Assembly (NCBI GenBank): GCA_937876495.1
Contig: CALEGL010000269.1
Coordinates: 1-22,819 of the forward strand
DNA: 22,819 bases
Direction: 5' to 3'
Source: an uncultured Bifidobacterium sp.
GTDB taxonomy: Bacteria; Actinomycetota; Actinomycetes; Actinomycetales; Bifidobacteriaceae
Part shown: one piece after another, positions 7,226-13,463 of the stretch
Numbering within the stretch: the stretch's first letter is position 1
How the letters are laid out: each line of letters starts with the position of its first letter
Notes under the pieces: generated by a model
What the model saw: only the letters and a program-made list of their open reading frames with translations
Databases searched by the model: none
What the model was told of the DNA's origin: nothing
Position numbers and translations under genes: made by a program

Positions 7226-7990
7226 CTAACGGCGGCGGATGACGACGACATGGGTTGACTCCAGATCAGCCCCCACGGGAGCCTCAAGAACCTGTGGATC
7301 GCAACCGCCCGCCTTGACAATCGATTTCCGAGCTTTCTCCACTTCGGCCTGAGCCGAGCGCCCCTTAAGAGCGATGAGCCGACCATGTGTCATCAGTAGG
7401 GGAATCGTCCATCCGGCCAGACGCGTCATGGGTGCTACGGCCCTGCACGTCACGACGGCATAGCCAGAGGCAGGCACCATTCCGTAATCCGAAATATCAT
7501 GCCGTTTTCGAGCGGCAATGATGTTCTCCGCACGGTCGCGCAGAATGGTGACGTTTCGAAGATCGAGCTCGTTGATGCACTCCTGCAGCCATTCGACCCG
7601 ACGTTCCATCGGCTCGATCAGAGTAAAGTCACAATCGGGGAGACATGCTGCAAGAACCAGTCCAGGAAATCCTCCGCCGCTTCCGACATCAGCCACCGTA
7701 TGGACGCCAAGTTCCTTCGTCACCTGCGAGACGAAGGGGACGATCGCGGCGCAGTTAAGAATATGCCGTTCCCAGAGACATGAGGAATCACGTGGTCCGA
7801 TGATTCCTCGGTCAATCCCTTCTTTGCGAAGTTTCACGTGAAACATCGCCATTGCTGGAAAGGCGTTCCCGAGAATCTGCTTCGGAATCGGAGAATCCTC
7901 CAGCGGGTCGGCATTGAGATCAGAACCATCCTGATTCCCGAGTCCTTGAATCCCTTCGTCGCGCATGACATCACGTGGATTCGTATTCAC
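7226..7990 (-). CDS. rsmG: 16S rRNA (guanine-N7) methyltransferase RsmG (GidB)
   Basis: This AdoMet-dependent enzyme of 254 residues methylates N7 of G527 (E. coli numbering) in 16S rRNA. The family entry segment [16 protein letters not shown] is followed by the AdoMet-binding [12 protein letters not shown] (GSGGGFPG at ~103-110) and [15 protein letters not shown] later conserved part, [10 protein letters not shown], precedes [16 protein letters not shown] at 7990 is chosen because GGAGG lies five bases upstream; ATG at 8086 has no such site. This leaves ~48 residues before the conserved domain, more than usual. A parS variant overlaps codons ~49-54 and is read as MFHVKL. The gene stands apart from jag (422-bp gap) and parA (599-bp gap). 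Confidence 0.92.
   Translation of the reverse strand: MNTNPRDVMRDEGIQGLGNQDGSDLNADPLEDSPIPKQILGNAFPAMAMFHVKLRKEGIDRGIIGPRDSSCLWERHILNCAAIVPFVSQVTKELGVHTVADVGSGGGFPGLVLAACLPDCDFTLIEPMERRVEWLQECINELDLRNVTILRDRAENIIAARKRHDISDYGMVPASGYAVVTCRAVAPMTRLAGWTIPLLMTHGRLIALKGRSAQAEVEKARKSIVKAGGCDPQVLEAPVGADLESTHVVVIRRR
7830..7845. promoter_or_regulatory. parS site inside rsmG (one mismatch)
   Basis: AGTTTCACGTGAAACA differs from the consensus only at the first base (A for T). It is read in the rsmG frame as FHVK plus flanks. Carriage of parS in gidB/rsmG is known from other bacteria. The 14-base symmetric core GTTTCACGTGAAAC is intact, so ParB binding is likely. Confidence 0.85.
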
Positions 7991-8412
7991 ATCCACCTCC
8001 ACTTCGTTACATCGCCACCCGGAACAGCTTCCGGTGAAGCCAAGGCGACTTACGTTCCCGGTTTCCGACAATGCCAGTCCAACCACTCATTCCACAACGA
8101 CACCATGATGAAGGATTGTTCTGGCAGGTGGATTGGCATCCACAGACCGCACATGCTTCCATCAACAACGCGTCCGGCATCACTCAAGAATCATAGGGTG
8201 ACAAGCGTGCGGAAAAGAAATGCCTACATCCTTGCCATAAGATTCATGCACGAGACCCCCTGAGAATTTTCTCCAGTGCAGGTACAGGTAACTCTTCGGA
8301 AGAGAAGCGGCCATCCCTCGTTTCATGCCCGCATTCACTGCGATGTCTCCATCACCAGGGGACAGGAACGGCCGAAAGCGAAGAGCGAACCAAGGGCCGT
8401 CAGATACAACCC
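7991..8412. other. Non-coding gap between jag and rsmG
   Basis: These 422 bases have no supported gene; the open frames across them lack ribosome-binding sites and family features. A small hairpin (CCGGAA 8019-8024 with TTCCGG 8029-8034) lies ~30 bases upstream of the rsmG start. A possible -10 element for rsmG lies at 8190-8195 on the - strand. Confidence 0.6.
8190..8195 (-). promoter_or_regulatory. Candidate -10 element upstream of rsmG
   Basis: The - strand reads TATGAT, one base from the TATAAT consensus, about 200 bases before the rsmG GTG. The matching -35 region (TCTTTT at 17 bases) is poor. It is offered because a gap this long implies a separate promoter for rsmG. Confidence 0.25.
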
Positions 8413-9006
8413 CTAGGCGACGACGCCATCATCGGGAACCGGGGCTCCATCATCGGACACCGCCACCTCAGCATCCACCTCGGTATCCCCGCCATCGGTC
8501 TCCGAATCACTGTCCGTCTGGGGAAGATAGATGCTCACGAAGCGGTGCGGCTCCTCGCCATGCGAACGGGACTTCAATCCCTCTTCACGAACGATGTCGT
8601 GAACGATCTTCCGCTCGAAGGAGTTCATGGGTTCAAGGTCGACCTGTTCGCCGGAACTCCTCACTTCTTCGATGGCGTCGACGGCGATGTCGTGAAGGTG
8701 CTGCCTTTTGCGACGAAGATAACCATCAACGTCAAGGATAAGATGCGAGCGATCGCCCGTCTTCTGTTGAACGGCAAGCCGGGTCAGACGCTGAAGCGCT
8801 TCGACCACCTCACCGTGCTCGCCCACAAGATTCTTGATGTCAGTATCATCATCCGCGACGATCTGCACCGTGGGACGTCCATTGCGAATCCCCATCTCGA
8901 TGTCGCCATCGTAATCTGCAATGTCAAGGAGCCCCTCAAGATAATCGGCGGCGATATCGGCCTCCTCGTTGAGCTGATCGACCGTTCTCTCGGCTTCCTG
9001 GACCAT
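8413..9006 (-). CDS. jag: Jag/KhpB-type RNA-binding protein (KH and R3H domains)
   Basis: This 197-residue protein of the SpoIIIJ-associated Jag (KhpB/EloR) family binds RNA and in Gram-positive bacteria is linked to cell elongation and small-RNA biology. A KH domain spans ~37-115 with the GxxG loop GEHG (62-65) and VVEALQRLTRLAV. An R3H domain spans ~116-162 with MNSFERKIVHDIV and HRFVSIYLP. The N-terminal Jag-N domain of Firmicutes is absent, as in other actinobacterial members. The C-terminal ~35 residues are acidic, Asp-rich and probably disordered. ATG at 9006 has AAGGAGAA about seven bases upstream. The gene follows yidC, its usual partner, with a parS palindrome in the 137-bp spacer. 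Confidence 0.92.
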   Translation of the reverse strand: MVQEAERTVDQLNEEADIAADYLEGLLDIADYDGDIEMGIRNGRPTVQIVADDDTDIKNLVGEHGEVVEALQRLTRLAVQQKTGDRSHLILDVDGYLRRKRQHLHDIAVDAIEEVRSSGEQVDLEPMNSFERKIVHDIVREEGLKSRSHGEEPHRFVSIYLPQTDSDSETDGGDTEVDAEVAVSDDGAPVPDDGVVA

Positions 9007-9108
9007 GACGGTTCTCCTTCCACATCCGGACTTCCCAGTGTATCGCTCGATCTCAGTATGATGCCGACTTCAGGCTTCTCAGGAACCCTTACGGACTTGA
9101 CGCAGACT

Positions 9109-9136
9109 CCGTGATGTTTCACGTGAAACATCACGG
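9109..9136. promoter_or_regulatory. parS site within a 28-bp perfect palindrome (yidC-jag spacer)
   Basis: TGTTTCACGTGAAACA at 9115-9130 is an exact parS. The flanks CCGTGA and TCACGG extend the symmetry to 28 bp without a mismatch. It is the parS nearest to the DnaA boxes, ~2.1 kb away, and it is intergenic, 7 bases after the yidC stop codon. The yidC-jag transcript would contain it as a 12-14-bp hairpin, so it could also affect transcript ends or stability. Confidence 0.93.
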
Positions 9137-9143
9137 CATCTCT

Positions 9144-10148
9144 TTACTTCCGACGACGGCGCTTTGGCTGTTGCCTTTGATGTCCCTGCTCTGCTTTTTG
9201 CCGGGCGAGTTCCTGAGCCTTCTGGAGCTCCTCCTCCTCCAGAGAGATTTCGCCTTTCCGCGCGCGACGGGCGTTCTCAAGACGATGGTCGCGAACTTCC
9301 TTTTCCTCGGCCGCAGGCGAGCCTGGCGTCGGAAAGGCATAAACCTGCCAAATCGAGCGAAGCAGGTTGCAGATGTTGTTCGTCAGCCAGTAGACAAGAA
9401 CCGCGAAGGGGAAGCTCAGACCAGAGAAGATGTACATGATGGGGAATGCCCATGTCATGGCCTGCTGCATCTTGTACTGCTGCCCCTGCATCGATTCGCG
9501 GGGAAGGTTCTTTCTCATGTTGTTGAATTGCATGAACCACATGGCCGCACACATCAGGAAGATGAACACCCCGATGACGACCTTGCCAGAGATGTCGGCC
9601 GAACCGAAGGTCGTGGTCATGTTGACGCCGAAGAAGGTGGTGTCTGAGAACTGCCCCGCCGTCGCCTTGTCGAAGGCACCCAGCGTCGCTCTTTTGCCTT
9701 GCGCAATGTAGGGAATGGCGGAAAGCACGTAGAACATACACATGAACACGGGGCCTTGGATCAGCATGGGAAGGCAGGATCCGGCGGGGTTCGCATTGTT
9801 GTCCTGATAGAGCTTCATCAGCTCGCGACTCATGGCCTCTTTGCTGGCCTGGTCCTTTTTGCCCTTGTATTTGTTCTGTATCTTCTGCATCTGCGGCTGA
9901 AGAGCCTGCATCTTGCGCATGGCCTTCATCTGCTTGACATAGATGGGAAGAATCAGAGCATGAACAATAAGGACCAGAACGATGATGGACAGCACCCATG
10001 AGGATCCGACTGCGGGCATGCCCAGGAAGGTCACGAAGCGGTGGAAGAGAACCATGACCTGCGTCATCAGCCACTCGATGGGCGTGAGCAGCTTGTACAG
10101 CCACCCGAAGAAACCGCTGTCAAGCAGGAACTGATTCTGGTTGTACAT
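9144..10148 (-). CDS. yidC: Membrane protein insertase YidC (Oxa1 family)
   Basis: This 334-residue five-helix insertase integrates proteins into the cytoplasmic membrane alone or with SecYEG. The conserved core begins with WVLSIIVLVLIVHALILP, followed by the cytoplasmic coiled hairpin (KQMKAMRKMQALQPQMQKI) and NPAGSCLPMLIQGPVF. Later helices are VVIGVFIFLMCAAMWF and FPIMYIFSGLSFPFAV. The C-terminal ~65 residues are highly charged and end in KRRRRK, a ribosome-contact type tail. It has no large periplasmic domain and no lipobox. H63 occupies the place of the conserved groove arginine (Arg366 in E. coli, by my alignment). The ATG at 10148 has AAGGAG ten bases upstream, overlapping the yidD stop, so coupling to yidD is likely. 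Confidence 0.95.
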   Translation of the reverse strand: MYNQNQFLLDSGFFGWLYKLLTPIEWLMTQVMVLFHRFVTFLGMPAVGSSWVLSIIVLVLIVHALILPIYVKQMKAMRKMQALQPQMQKIQNKYKGKKDQASKEAMSRELMKLYQDNNANPAGSCLPMLIQGPVFMCMFYVLSAIPYIAQGKRATLGAFDKATAGQFSDTTFFGVNMTTTFGSADISGKVVIGVFIFLMCAAMWFMQFNNMRKNLPRESMQGQQYKMQQAMTWAFPIMYIFSGLSFPFAVLVYWLTNNICNLLRSIWQVYAFPTPGSPAAEEKEVRDHRLENARRARKGEISLEEEELQKAQELARQKAEQGHQRQQPKRRRRK

Positions 10149-10162
10149 TTCCAGATGACTCC

Positions 10163-10483
10163 TTATTCGTCACAAGATGACCGCATGGGAGACCGCGGCA
10201 CATACCGTGGCTCCTCATGGGCACGGGACCATGACCACCGATAGAACACGGAAAACCGCCGGGGGACATCATCTATCCCTCCGGGGCTCCACGGGCGACA
10301 TCTCAATATACGAAGAACGGCAAGAATCCCACCTTTCCATGCACCGAACCGAGCCACCGCCTCACTGGCATACCGGGAGCACGTCGGATAGTAGCGACAC
10401 CGCGCAGGGAAAAGAGGGGAGATCCGCGTCTGGTACCACCGGATTGCGGCCAGTATGGCGCATGCTGCATGGGATTTCTTCAT
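10163..10483 (-). CDS. yidD: Membrane protein insertion efficiency factor YidD
   Basis: This small membrane-associated protein of 106 residues assists YidC-dependent insertion. The family core runs from residue ~14 to ~75: IRWYQTRISPLFPARCRYYPTCS with conserved Cys29 and Cys35, SRYASEAV, WKGG, and LRILRCRPWSPGGID. The N-terminal helix is amphipathic rather than a full transmembrane segment. The last ~30 residues are basic and not conserved. The ATG overlaps the rnpA stop by four bases (10480-10483), and yidC starts 14 bases after its stop. This is the usual rpmH-rnpA-yidD-yidC order. Confidence 0.93.
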   Translation of the reverse strand: MKKSHAACAILAAIRWYQTRISPLFPARCRYYPTCSRYASEAVARFGAWKGGILAVLRILRCRPWSPGGIDDVPRRFSVFYRWSWSRAHEEPRYVPRSPMRSSCDE

Positions 10484-10890
10484 GGATGGGAAAGAACAGC
10501 CACAGTGGTTATGCCATCACCGGTCCTGGGCGAACCGCTTCGGCTGATACGCCGGCCGATCGTCGTGAAGAGAGCACTCACCTGACGATTGAGATCCTGA
10601 AAAGATGTTCGTGAACACGACGGCAGAGCACGCATAACGACATCACATCCCTGAGGAAGCTTGTCCTCATACGCACGCGCTATGACGCGGAACCGCCGTT
10701 TCACGCGATTCCGCGTCACTGCTCCGCCGACGGCCTTTGAGACGGCAAGACCCAGACGCCTGCCATGAACACCAGGGCGTATGGAATCAATGGGCCGCAT
10801 CCGATAATGAACGACCACGGCCGGTGAGGACACCTTGCGATGACTTCTCATGACGGCCACGAAATCGCCATGATTCCGAAGTCGTTCCAC
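10480..10890 (-). CDS. rnpA: Ribonuclease P protein component
   Basis: This basic protein of 136 residues binds RNase P RNA and helps remove 5' leaders from pre-tRNA. The start is placed at GTG 10890 because the family begins with ERLRNHGDF; a ribosome-binding site is weak (AGGAT about 11 bases upstream). The hallmark is RLGLAVSKAVGGAVTRNRVKRR, with the RNR-type motif at ~60-66, followed by a CDVVMRALP strand. The C-terminal ~20 residues are Gly/Ser/Thr-rich. The frame stays open upstream to GTG 10968 within rpmH, which would add 26 unconserved residues. The gene starts 25 bases after the rpmH stop and overlaps yidD, so it is one operon with them. Confidence 0.92.
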   Translation of the reverse strand: MERLRNHGDFVAVMRSHRKVSSPAVVVHYRMRPIDSIRPGVHGRRLGLAVSKAVGGAVTRNRVKRRFRVIARAYEDKLPQGCDVVMRALPSCSRTSFQDLNRQVSALFTTIGRRISRSGSPRTGDGITTVAVLSHP

Positions 10891-10915
10891 GATGGATGCG
10901 AATCCTGTCGAGGAA

Positions 10916-11050
10916 TCAGGCCGACAGGGAGGCACGGCCCTTGGCGCGGCGACGATTGATGGTCGCACGCCCCGAGCGCGTACGCATACGCACGCGGAAG
11001 CCGTGCTTCATGTGGCGACGACGATTGTTCGGTTGGAACGTCCTCTTCAT
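10916..11050 (-). CDS. rpmH: Large ribosomal subunit protein L34
   Basis: This encodes a 44-residue, Arg/Lys-rich protein that starts [20 protein letters not shown] and ends [12 protein letters not shown], the complete and canonical L34 sequence of the 50S subunit. The ATG is at 11050-11048, with GGGAG about nine bases upstream. A small hairpin (GCCATG 11072-11077, CATGGC 11084-11089) lies in its leader. It heads the leftward operon rpmH-rnpA-yidD-yidC-jag and is divergent from dnaA, as in most bacteria. A possible promoter on the - strand is TTGACT with TGACAT 17 bases later, but it would leave a short leader. Confidence 0.97.
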   Translation of the reverse strand: MKRTFQPNNRRRHMKHGFRVRMRTRSGRATINRRRAKGRASLSA

Positions 11051-11241
11051 GACGGTAATCTCCCGGTTTTGGCCATGTCAGGGCATGGCTTCTCTTAAGT
11101 CAAACGCTATCACGCTACTCTTCCGTCATGCATTCGTCAAAACATCCTGAGCAATCTGCAGGAAGCAGTGACGCACCCCCTCTCCGTAACAGCTGAAAAG
11201 ATGAAGAGAGAAACTCCCACGAATCCGCAGAATGCCGCGGA

Positions 11242-11250
11242 TTATCCACA
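11242..11250 (+). promoter_or_regulatory. DnaA box TTATCCACA
   Basis: This is an exact match to the strong DnaA box consensus, on the + strand, 147 bases upstream of the dnaA start. Confidence 0.88.
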
Positions 11251-11263
11251 AATTACATGCATG

Positions 11264-11272
11264 TTATTCACA
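11264..11272 (+). promoter_or_regulatory. DnaA box TTATTCACA
   Basis: One base from TTATCCACA and within the TTWTNCACA family. It starts 22 bases after the previous box start, about two helical turns, so both face the same side of DNA. Confidence 0.8.
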
Positions 11273-11297
11273 ATTGGCTCAAAACAACACGCAAGGC

Positions 11298-11306
11298 TGT
11301 GGATAA
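11298..11306 (-). promoter_or_regulatory. DnaA box (reverse) TTATCCACA
   Basis: The + strand reads TGTGGATAA, a perfect box on the - strand. It lies 91 bases before the dnaA start and ~28 bases before the best -10 candidate. Confidence 0.88.
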
Positions 11307-11396
11307 CCTGAGCAAAGAGGAGTAGAAGTAGCCTACTGTATCCAGTACACAGCCGGTTCGAGCCCGGTTACCGAGGGGAAGCAGAGGGAACCCATC

Positions 11397-12884
11397 GTGG
11401 AAGGGACGACCGGTGCAGACGCCACGGCAGTACGCGTGTGGGCCGATACGCTGGCTTTTCTGAAAAACGATGATGCTCTGTCCCCAAGGGACAAAAGCTG
11501 GTTCGAGGGGGTCGCCCCGGAGGCGGTCATCGGTTCGACGATCGTCCTCGACGTGTCGAACGTCGAAACACAGCAGGCGCTCCAAGGACCTCTTAATGAA
11601 AGTCTGCTTCACGCTCTTCGTGTCTGCTCCGGACAGGATCTCTATCCTGCCTTCAAGATAGTCCCGACTCAACACCGATCGATTCCCGTCGTGCAGAACG
11701 CCCCATCCGCGTCCACGAGGCCGCCCGCGGACGGCCCCGCACGGGGGAAAACGGAAAGACAGGTTTCCGACATCCCGCATCAGGGATCCGTGCTGACTCC
11801 CGGCTTCCCCATGGATGACCATAGGACCGAACTTGATCCGAAGACGCATCTGAACAAGAATGCGACCTTCGACACCTTTGTGCCGGGGGATTCCAACAGA
11901 TTCGCCAGAACGGTTGCCTTGGCCGTCGCTGAGGGATCGGGGCGCGATTTCAACCCCTTATGCATCTACGGTGGATCGGGGCTGGGAAAGACCCATCTTC
12001 TCAACGCCATTGGTAACTATGCATTGGTCAAGGACCCCTCCCTGAAGGTGAGATACGTCACCAGCGAGGAGTTCACTAACGAGTTCATCGAGGCCCTGCA
12101 GAACCCCAATCAGAGTCAGGGCCAGATAGCTGACTTCAACAGACGCTATCGGGAAGTGGACGTCCTGCTCATTGACGACATCCAGTTCCTCGGCGGCAAG
12201 GAAGCGACCCTCGAACAGTTCTTCCATACCTTCAACGCCCTGTATCAGGCAAGCAAGCGCATCGTCATCGCCTCCGATGTCGCACCCAAGAACCTCCGCG
12301 GATTCGAAGCCCGTCTGATATCCCGCTTCGAATCAGGTCTCACCGTCGACGTCAAGCCTCCTGACCTGGAGACGAGAATCGCCATCCTCCGCATGATCGC
12401 GTCAATGAACCAAACGGTCATTCCCAATGATGTTCTGGACCTCATCGCGGAACGGTTCACGGAGAACATCCGTGAACTTGAAGGAGCCTTGACCCGTGTC
12501 ACCGCAGTCGCATCCCTGAACAACCAACCCGTGACGAAGGCTCTCGCAGAGCAGACGCTGCAGGACTTCTTCACCTCCGACATCGAGGTTCGTCCGACAG
12601 ACATCATCGGTCAGGTGGCCCAGTACTTCCATCTGACCTTTGACGACCTCGTGGGACGGATGCGGACCAAGAACATCGCTCTTGCGCGGCAGATCGCCAT
12701 GTATCTCACCCGGGAGATGACCAGCATGAGTCTTGTGGACATCGGAGAGGTATTCGGCGGACGCGATCACACCACCGTCATGCATGCCTACACTCGCATC
12801 AGCAACGAAATGCAGGAAAAACAGGAAATCTACACCTACGTGATGGAACTCACCGTCCGTCTCAAGCAGCATCCCCTGGACTGA
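11397..12884 (+). CDS. dnaA: Chromosomal replication initiator DnaA
   Basis: This AAA+ initiator of 495 residues binds DnaA boxes as an ATP filament, melts the origin and recruits the helicase. Domain I (~1-85) is a helicase- and partner-binding fold. Domain II (~85-150) is a short Pro/Arg-rich linker. Domain III begins at [18 protein letters not shown] and has Walker A GGSGLGKT (192-199), Walker [10 protein letters not shown] (D260, D261) and the arginine-finger segment LISRFESGL. Domain IV ends with the DNA-reading helix-turn-helix motif [21 protein letters not shown] at 11397 is chosen because GAGGG lies eight bases upstream and domain I begins there. DnaA boxes flank it on both sides, so autoregulation is expected. 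Confidence 0.98.
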   Translation: MEGTTGADATAVRVWADTLAFLKNDDALSPRDKSWFEGVAPEAVIGSTIVLDVSNVETQQALQGPLNESLLHALRVCSGQDLYPAFKIVPTQHRSIPVVQNAPSASTRPPADGPARGKTERQVSDIPHQGSVLTPGFPMDDHRTELDPKTHLNKNATFDTFVPGDSNRFARTVALAVAEGSGRDFNPLCIYGGSGLGKTHLLNAIGNYALVKDPSLKVRYVTSEEFTNEFIEALQNPNQSQGQIADFNRRYREVDVLLIDDIQFLGGKEATLEQFFHTFNALYQASKRIVIASDVAPKNLRGFEARLISRFESGLTVDVKPPDLETRIAILRMIASMNQTVIPNDVLDLIAERFTENIRELEGALTRVTAVASLNNQPVTKALAEQTLQDFFTSDIEVRPTDIIGQVAQYFHLTFDDLVGRMRTKNIALARQIAMYLTREMTSMSLVDIGEVFGGRDHTTVMHAYTRISNEMQEKQEIYTYVMELTVRLKQHPLD

Positions 12885-12913
12885 TTCGGCTTTCCCACCG
12901 CAGGACTTCTGTG

Positions 12914-12933
12914 CTCTCTGCGTCTCTCTGCGT
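12914..12933. repeat. Perfect tandem 10-mer in oriC
   Basis: CTCTCTGCGT occurs twice head to tail. The 10-base period equals about one helical turn. It lies 30 bases after the dnaA stop codon, outside the main box cluster. Its function is unknown. Confidence 0.6.
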
Positions 12934-13079
12934 AAACCTCTTCTTCATGACATGAACGCTCACCACGCTCTATCTCTCATGACGCCTGCGGAAGCGACCG
13001 TCAGATGAGGTCCTGCCCGGGTATCGGCCTCTTTCCGAATCGATTGACCCCATGGTGTAATACCCTGGCGCGTGATAAC

Positions 13080-13088
13080 TTATCCACA
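13080..13088 (+). promoter_or_regulatory. DnaA box TTATCCACA
   Basis: This is an exact consensus box at the left end of the dnaA-dnaN cluster. The next box begins 12 bases later in the same orientation. Confidence 0.9.
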
Positions 13089-13117
13089 AGCTTATTCACA
13101 TTTGTGGGTAAAGCTTG
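13087..13117. promoter_or_regulatory. Two inverted DnaA boxes in a 31-bp imperfect palindrome
   Basis: TTATTCACA (13092-13100, +) and TGTGGGTAA (13103-13111, a - strand box TTACCCACA) face each other two bases apart. Flanking CAAGCTT (13087-13093) and AAGCTTG (13111-13117) extend the symmetry. The arms match except for a one-base indel and one change. Confidence 0.75.
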
Positions 13118-13302
13118 CGAATAGCTCGTGCAAAACTCCGGTGATCAATGTGGATGACCTGCGCATAAGAGCACAGATATTGGGGACGGTTCAACCCATC
13201 AAAGAAAATGGTGGATAAGTAAGCACTTTATGCACATCTCATTCCCTTTCCATCCACACTCGGCGAAGTCTCTTGAACCAAGAAAAAACAAGCCGTCCGA
13301 AG

Positions 13303-13322
13303 TTCTATCCACATAATCCACA
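13303..13322 (+). promoter_or_regulatory. Two abutting DnaA boxes at the right end of oriC
   Basis: CTATCCACA (13305-13313) and TAATCCACA (13314-13322) each differ from TTATCCACA by one base and abut with no gap in the same orientation. Tandem weak boxes of this kind often support ATP-DnaA filament growth in other origins; that role here is inference. Confidence 0.65.
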
Positions 13323-13413
13323 GCCCTTATGATGACGATTCCTTACATCTCCTCCTCAATCCGCATCCCAAACTCATGTCTCGATACGCAAGAATGGCCA
13401 TACACGAAACGAC

Positions 13414-13419
13414 TACAAT
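13414..13419 (+). promoter_or_regulatory. Candidate -10 element of dnaN
   Basis: TACAAT, one base from TATAAT, lies 44 bases before the dnaN ATG. No -35 hexamer is evident at 16-18 bases. Confidence 0.35.
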
Positions 13420-13463
13420 GGCCACAAGCATTCGAACACCACTTCAGGAAGTACTGAGGAAAC

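Larger units (their letters stand above)
11051..11396. other. Divergent rpmH-dnaA intergenic region (left part of the origin)
   Basis: These 346 bases carry the promoters of rpmH (leftward) and dnaA (rightward) and three DnaA boxes at 11242-11250, 11264-11272 and 11298-11306. A 10-bp palindrome ACATGCATGT (11255-11264) sits between the first two. The boxes next to the dnaA promoter suggest DnaA autoregulation and a share in origin function. No strong -10/-35 pair is visible; TACTGT at 11334-11339 is the best -10 candidate for dnaA. Confidence 0.7.
12885..13463. other. oriC: dnaA-dnaN intergenic region with a DnaA-box cluster
   Basis: These 579 bases hold no gene. DnaA boxes are at 13080-13088 (TTATCCACA, +), 13092-13100 (TTATTCACA, +), 13103-13111 (TGTGGGTAA, -), and one-mismatch boxes at 13149-13157 (-), 13210-13218 (-), 13228-13236 (+), 13305-13313 (+) and 13314-13322 (+). 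A weaker CCATCCACA lies at 13250-13258. The sequence between ~13200 and 13330 is richer in A/T than its surroundings (for example the A-run near 13281-13289) and is the best candidate for unwinding, though no classical repeated AT 13-mers are seen. Position and box density make it the replication origin. Confidence 0.9.

Noticed and set aside
6877..7258. Overlapping small + strand frames in the rsmG-parA gap
   Set aside because: They have irregular composition, no ribosome-binding site and overlap each other; they do not look coding.
9277..10104. 275-codon open frame opposite frame of yidC (- strand, other frame)
   Set aside because: It is in a different frame of the same strand as yidC, His/Gln/Arg-rich and without domain features, whereas YidC is unmistakable.
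11352..11368. tRNA T-arm-like sequence upstream of dnaA (GCCGG TTCGAGC CCGGT)
   Set aside because: A T-stem and loop fit with one G-T pair, but no acceptor, D or anticodon arms can be found around it. I regard it as chance, not a tRNA or remnant attachment site.
12885..13463. Possible small gene in oriC
   Set aside because: No frame longer than shadow length has a ribosome-binding site, and the DnaA boxes explain the region.
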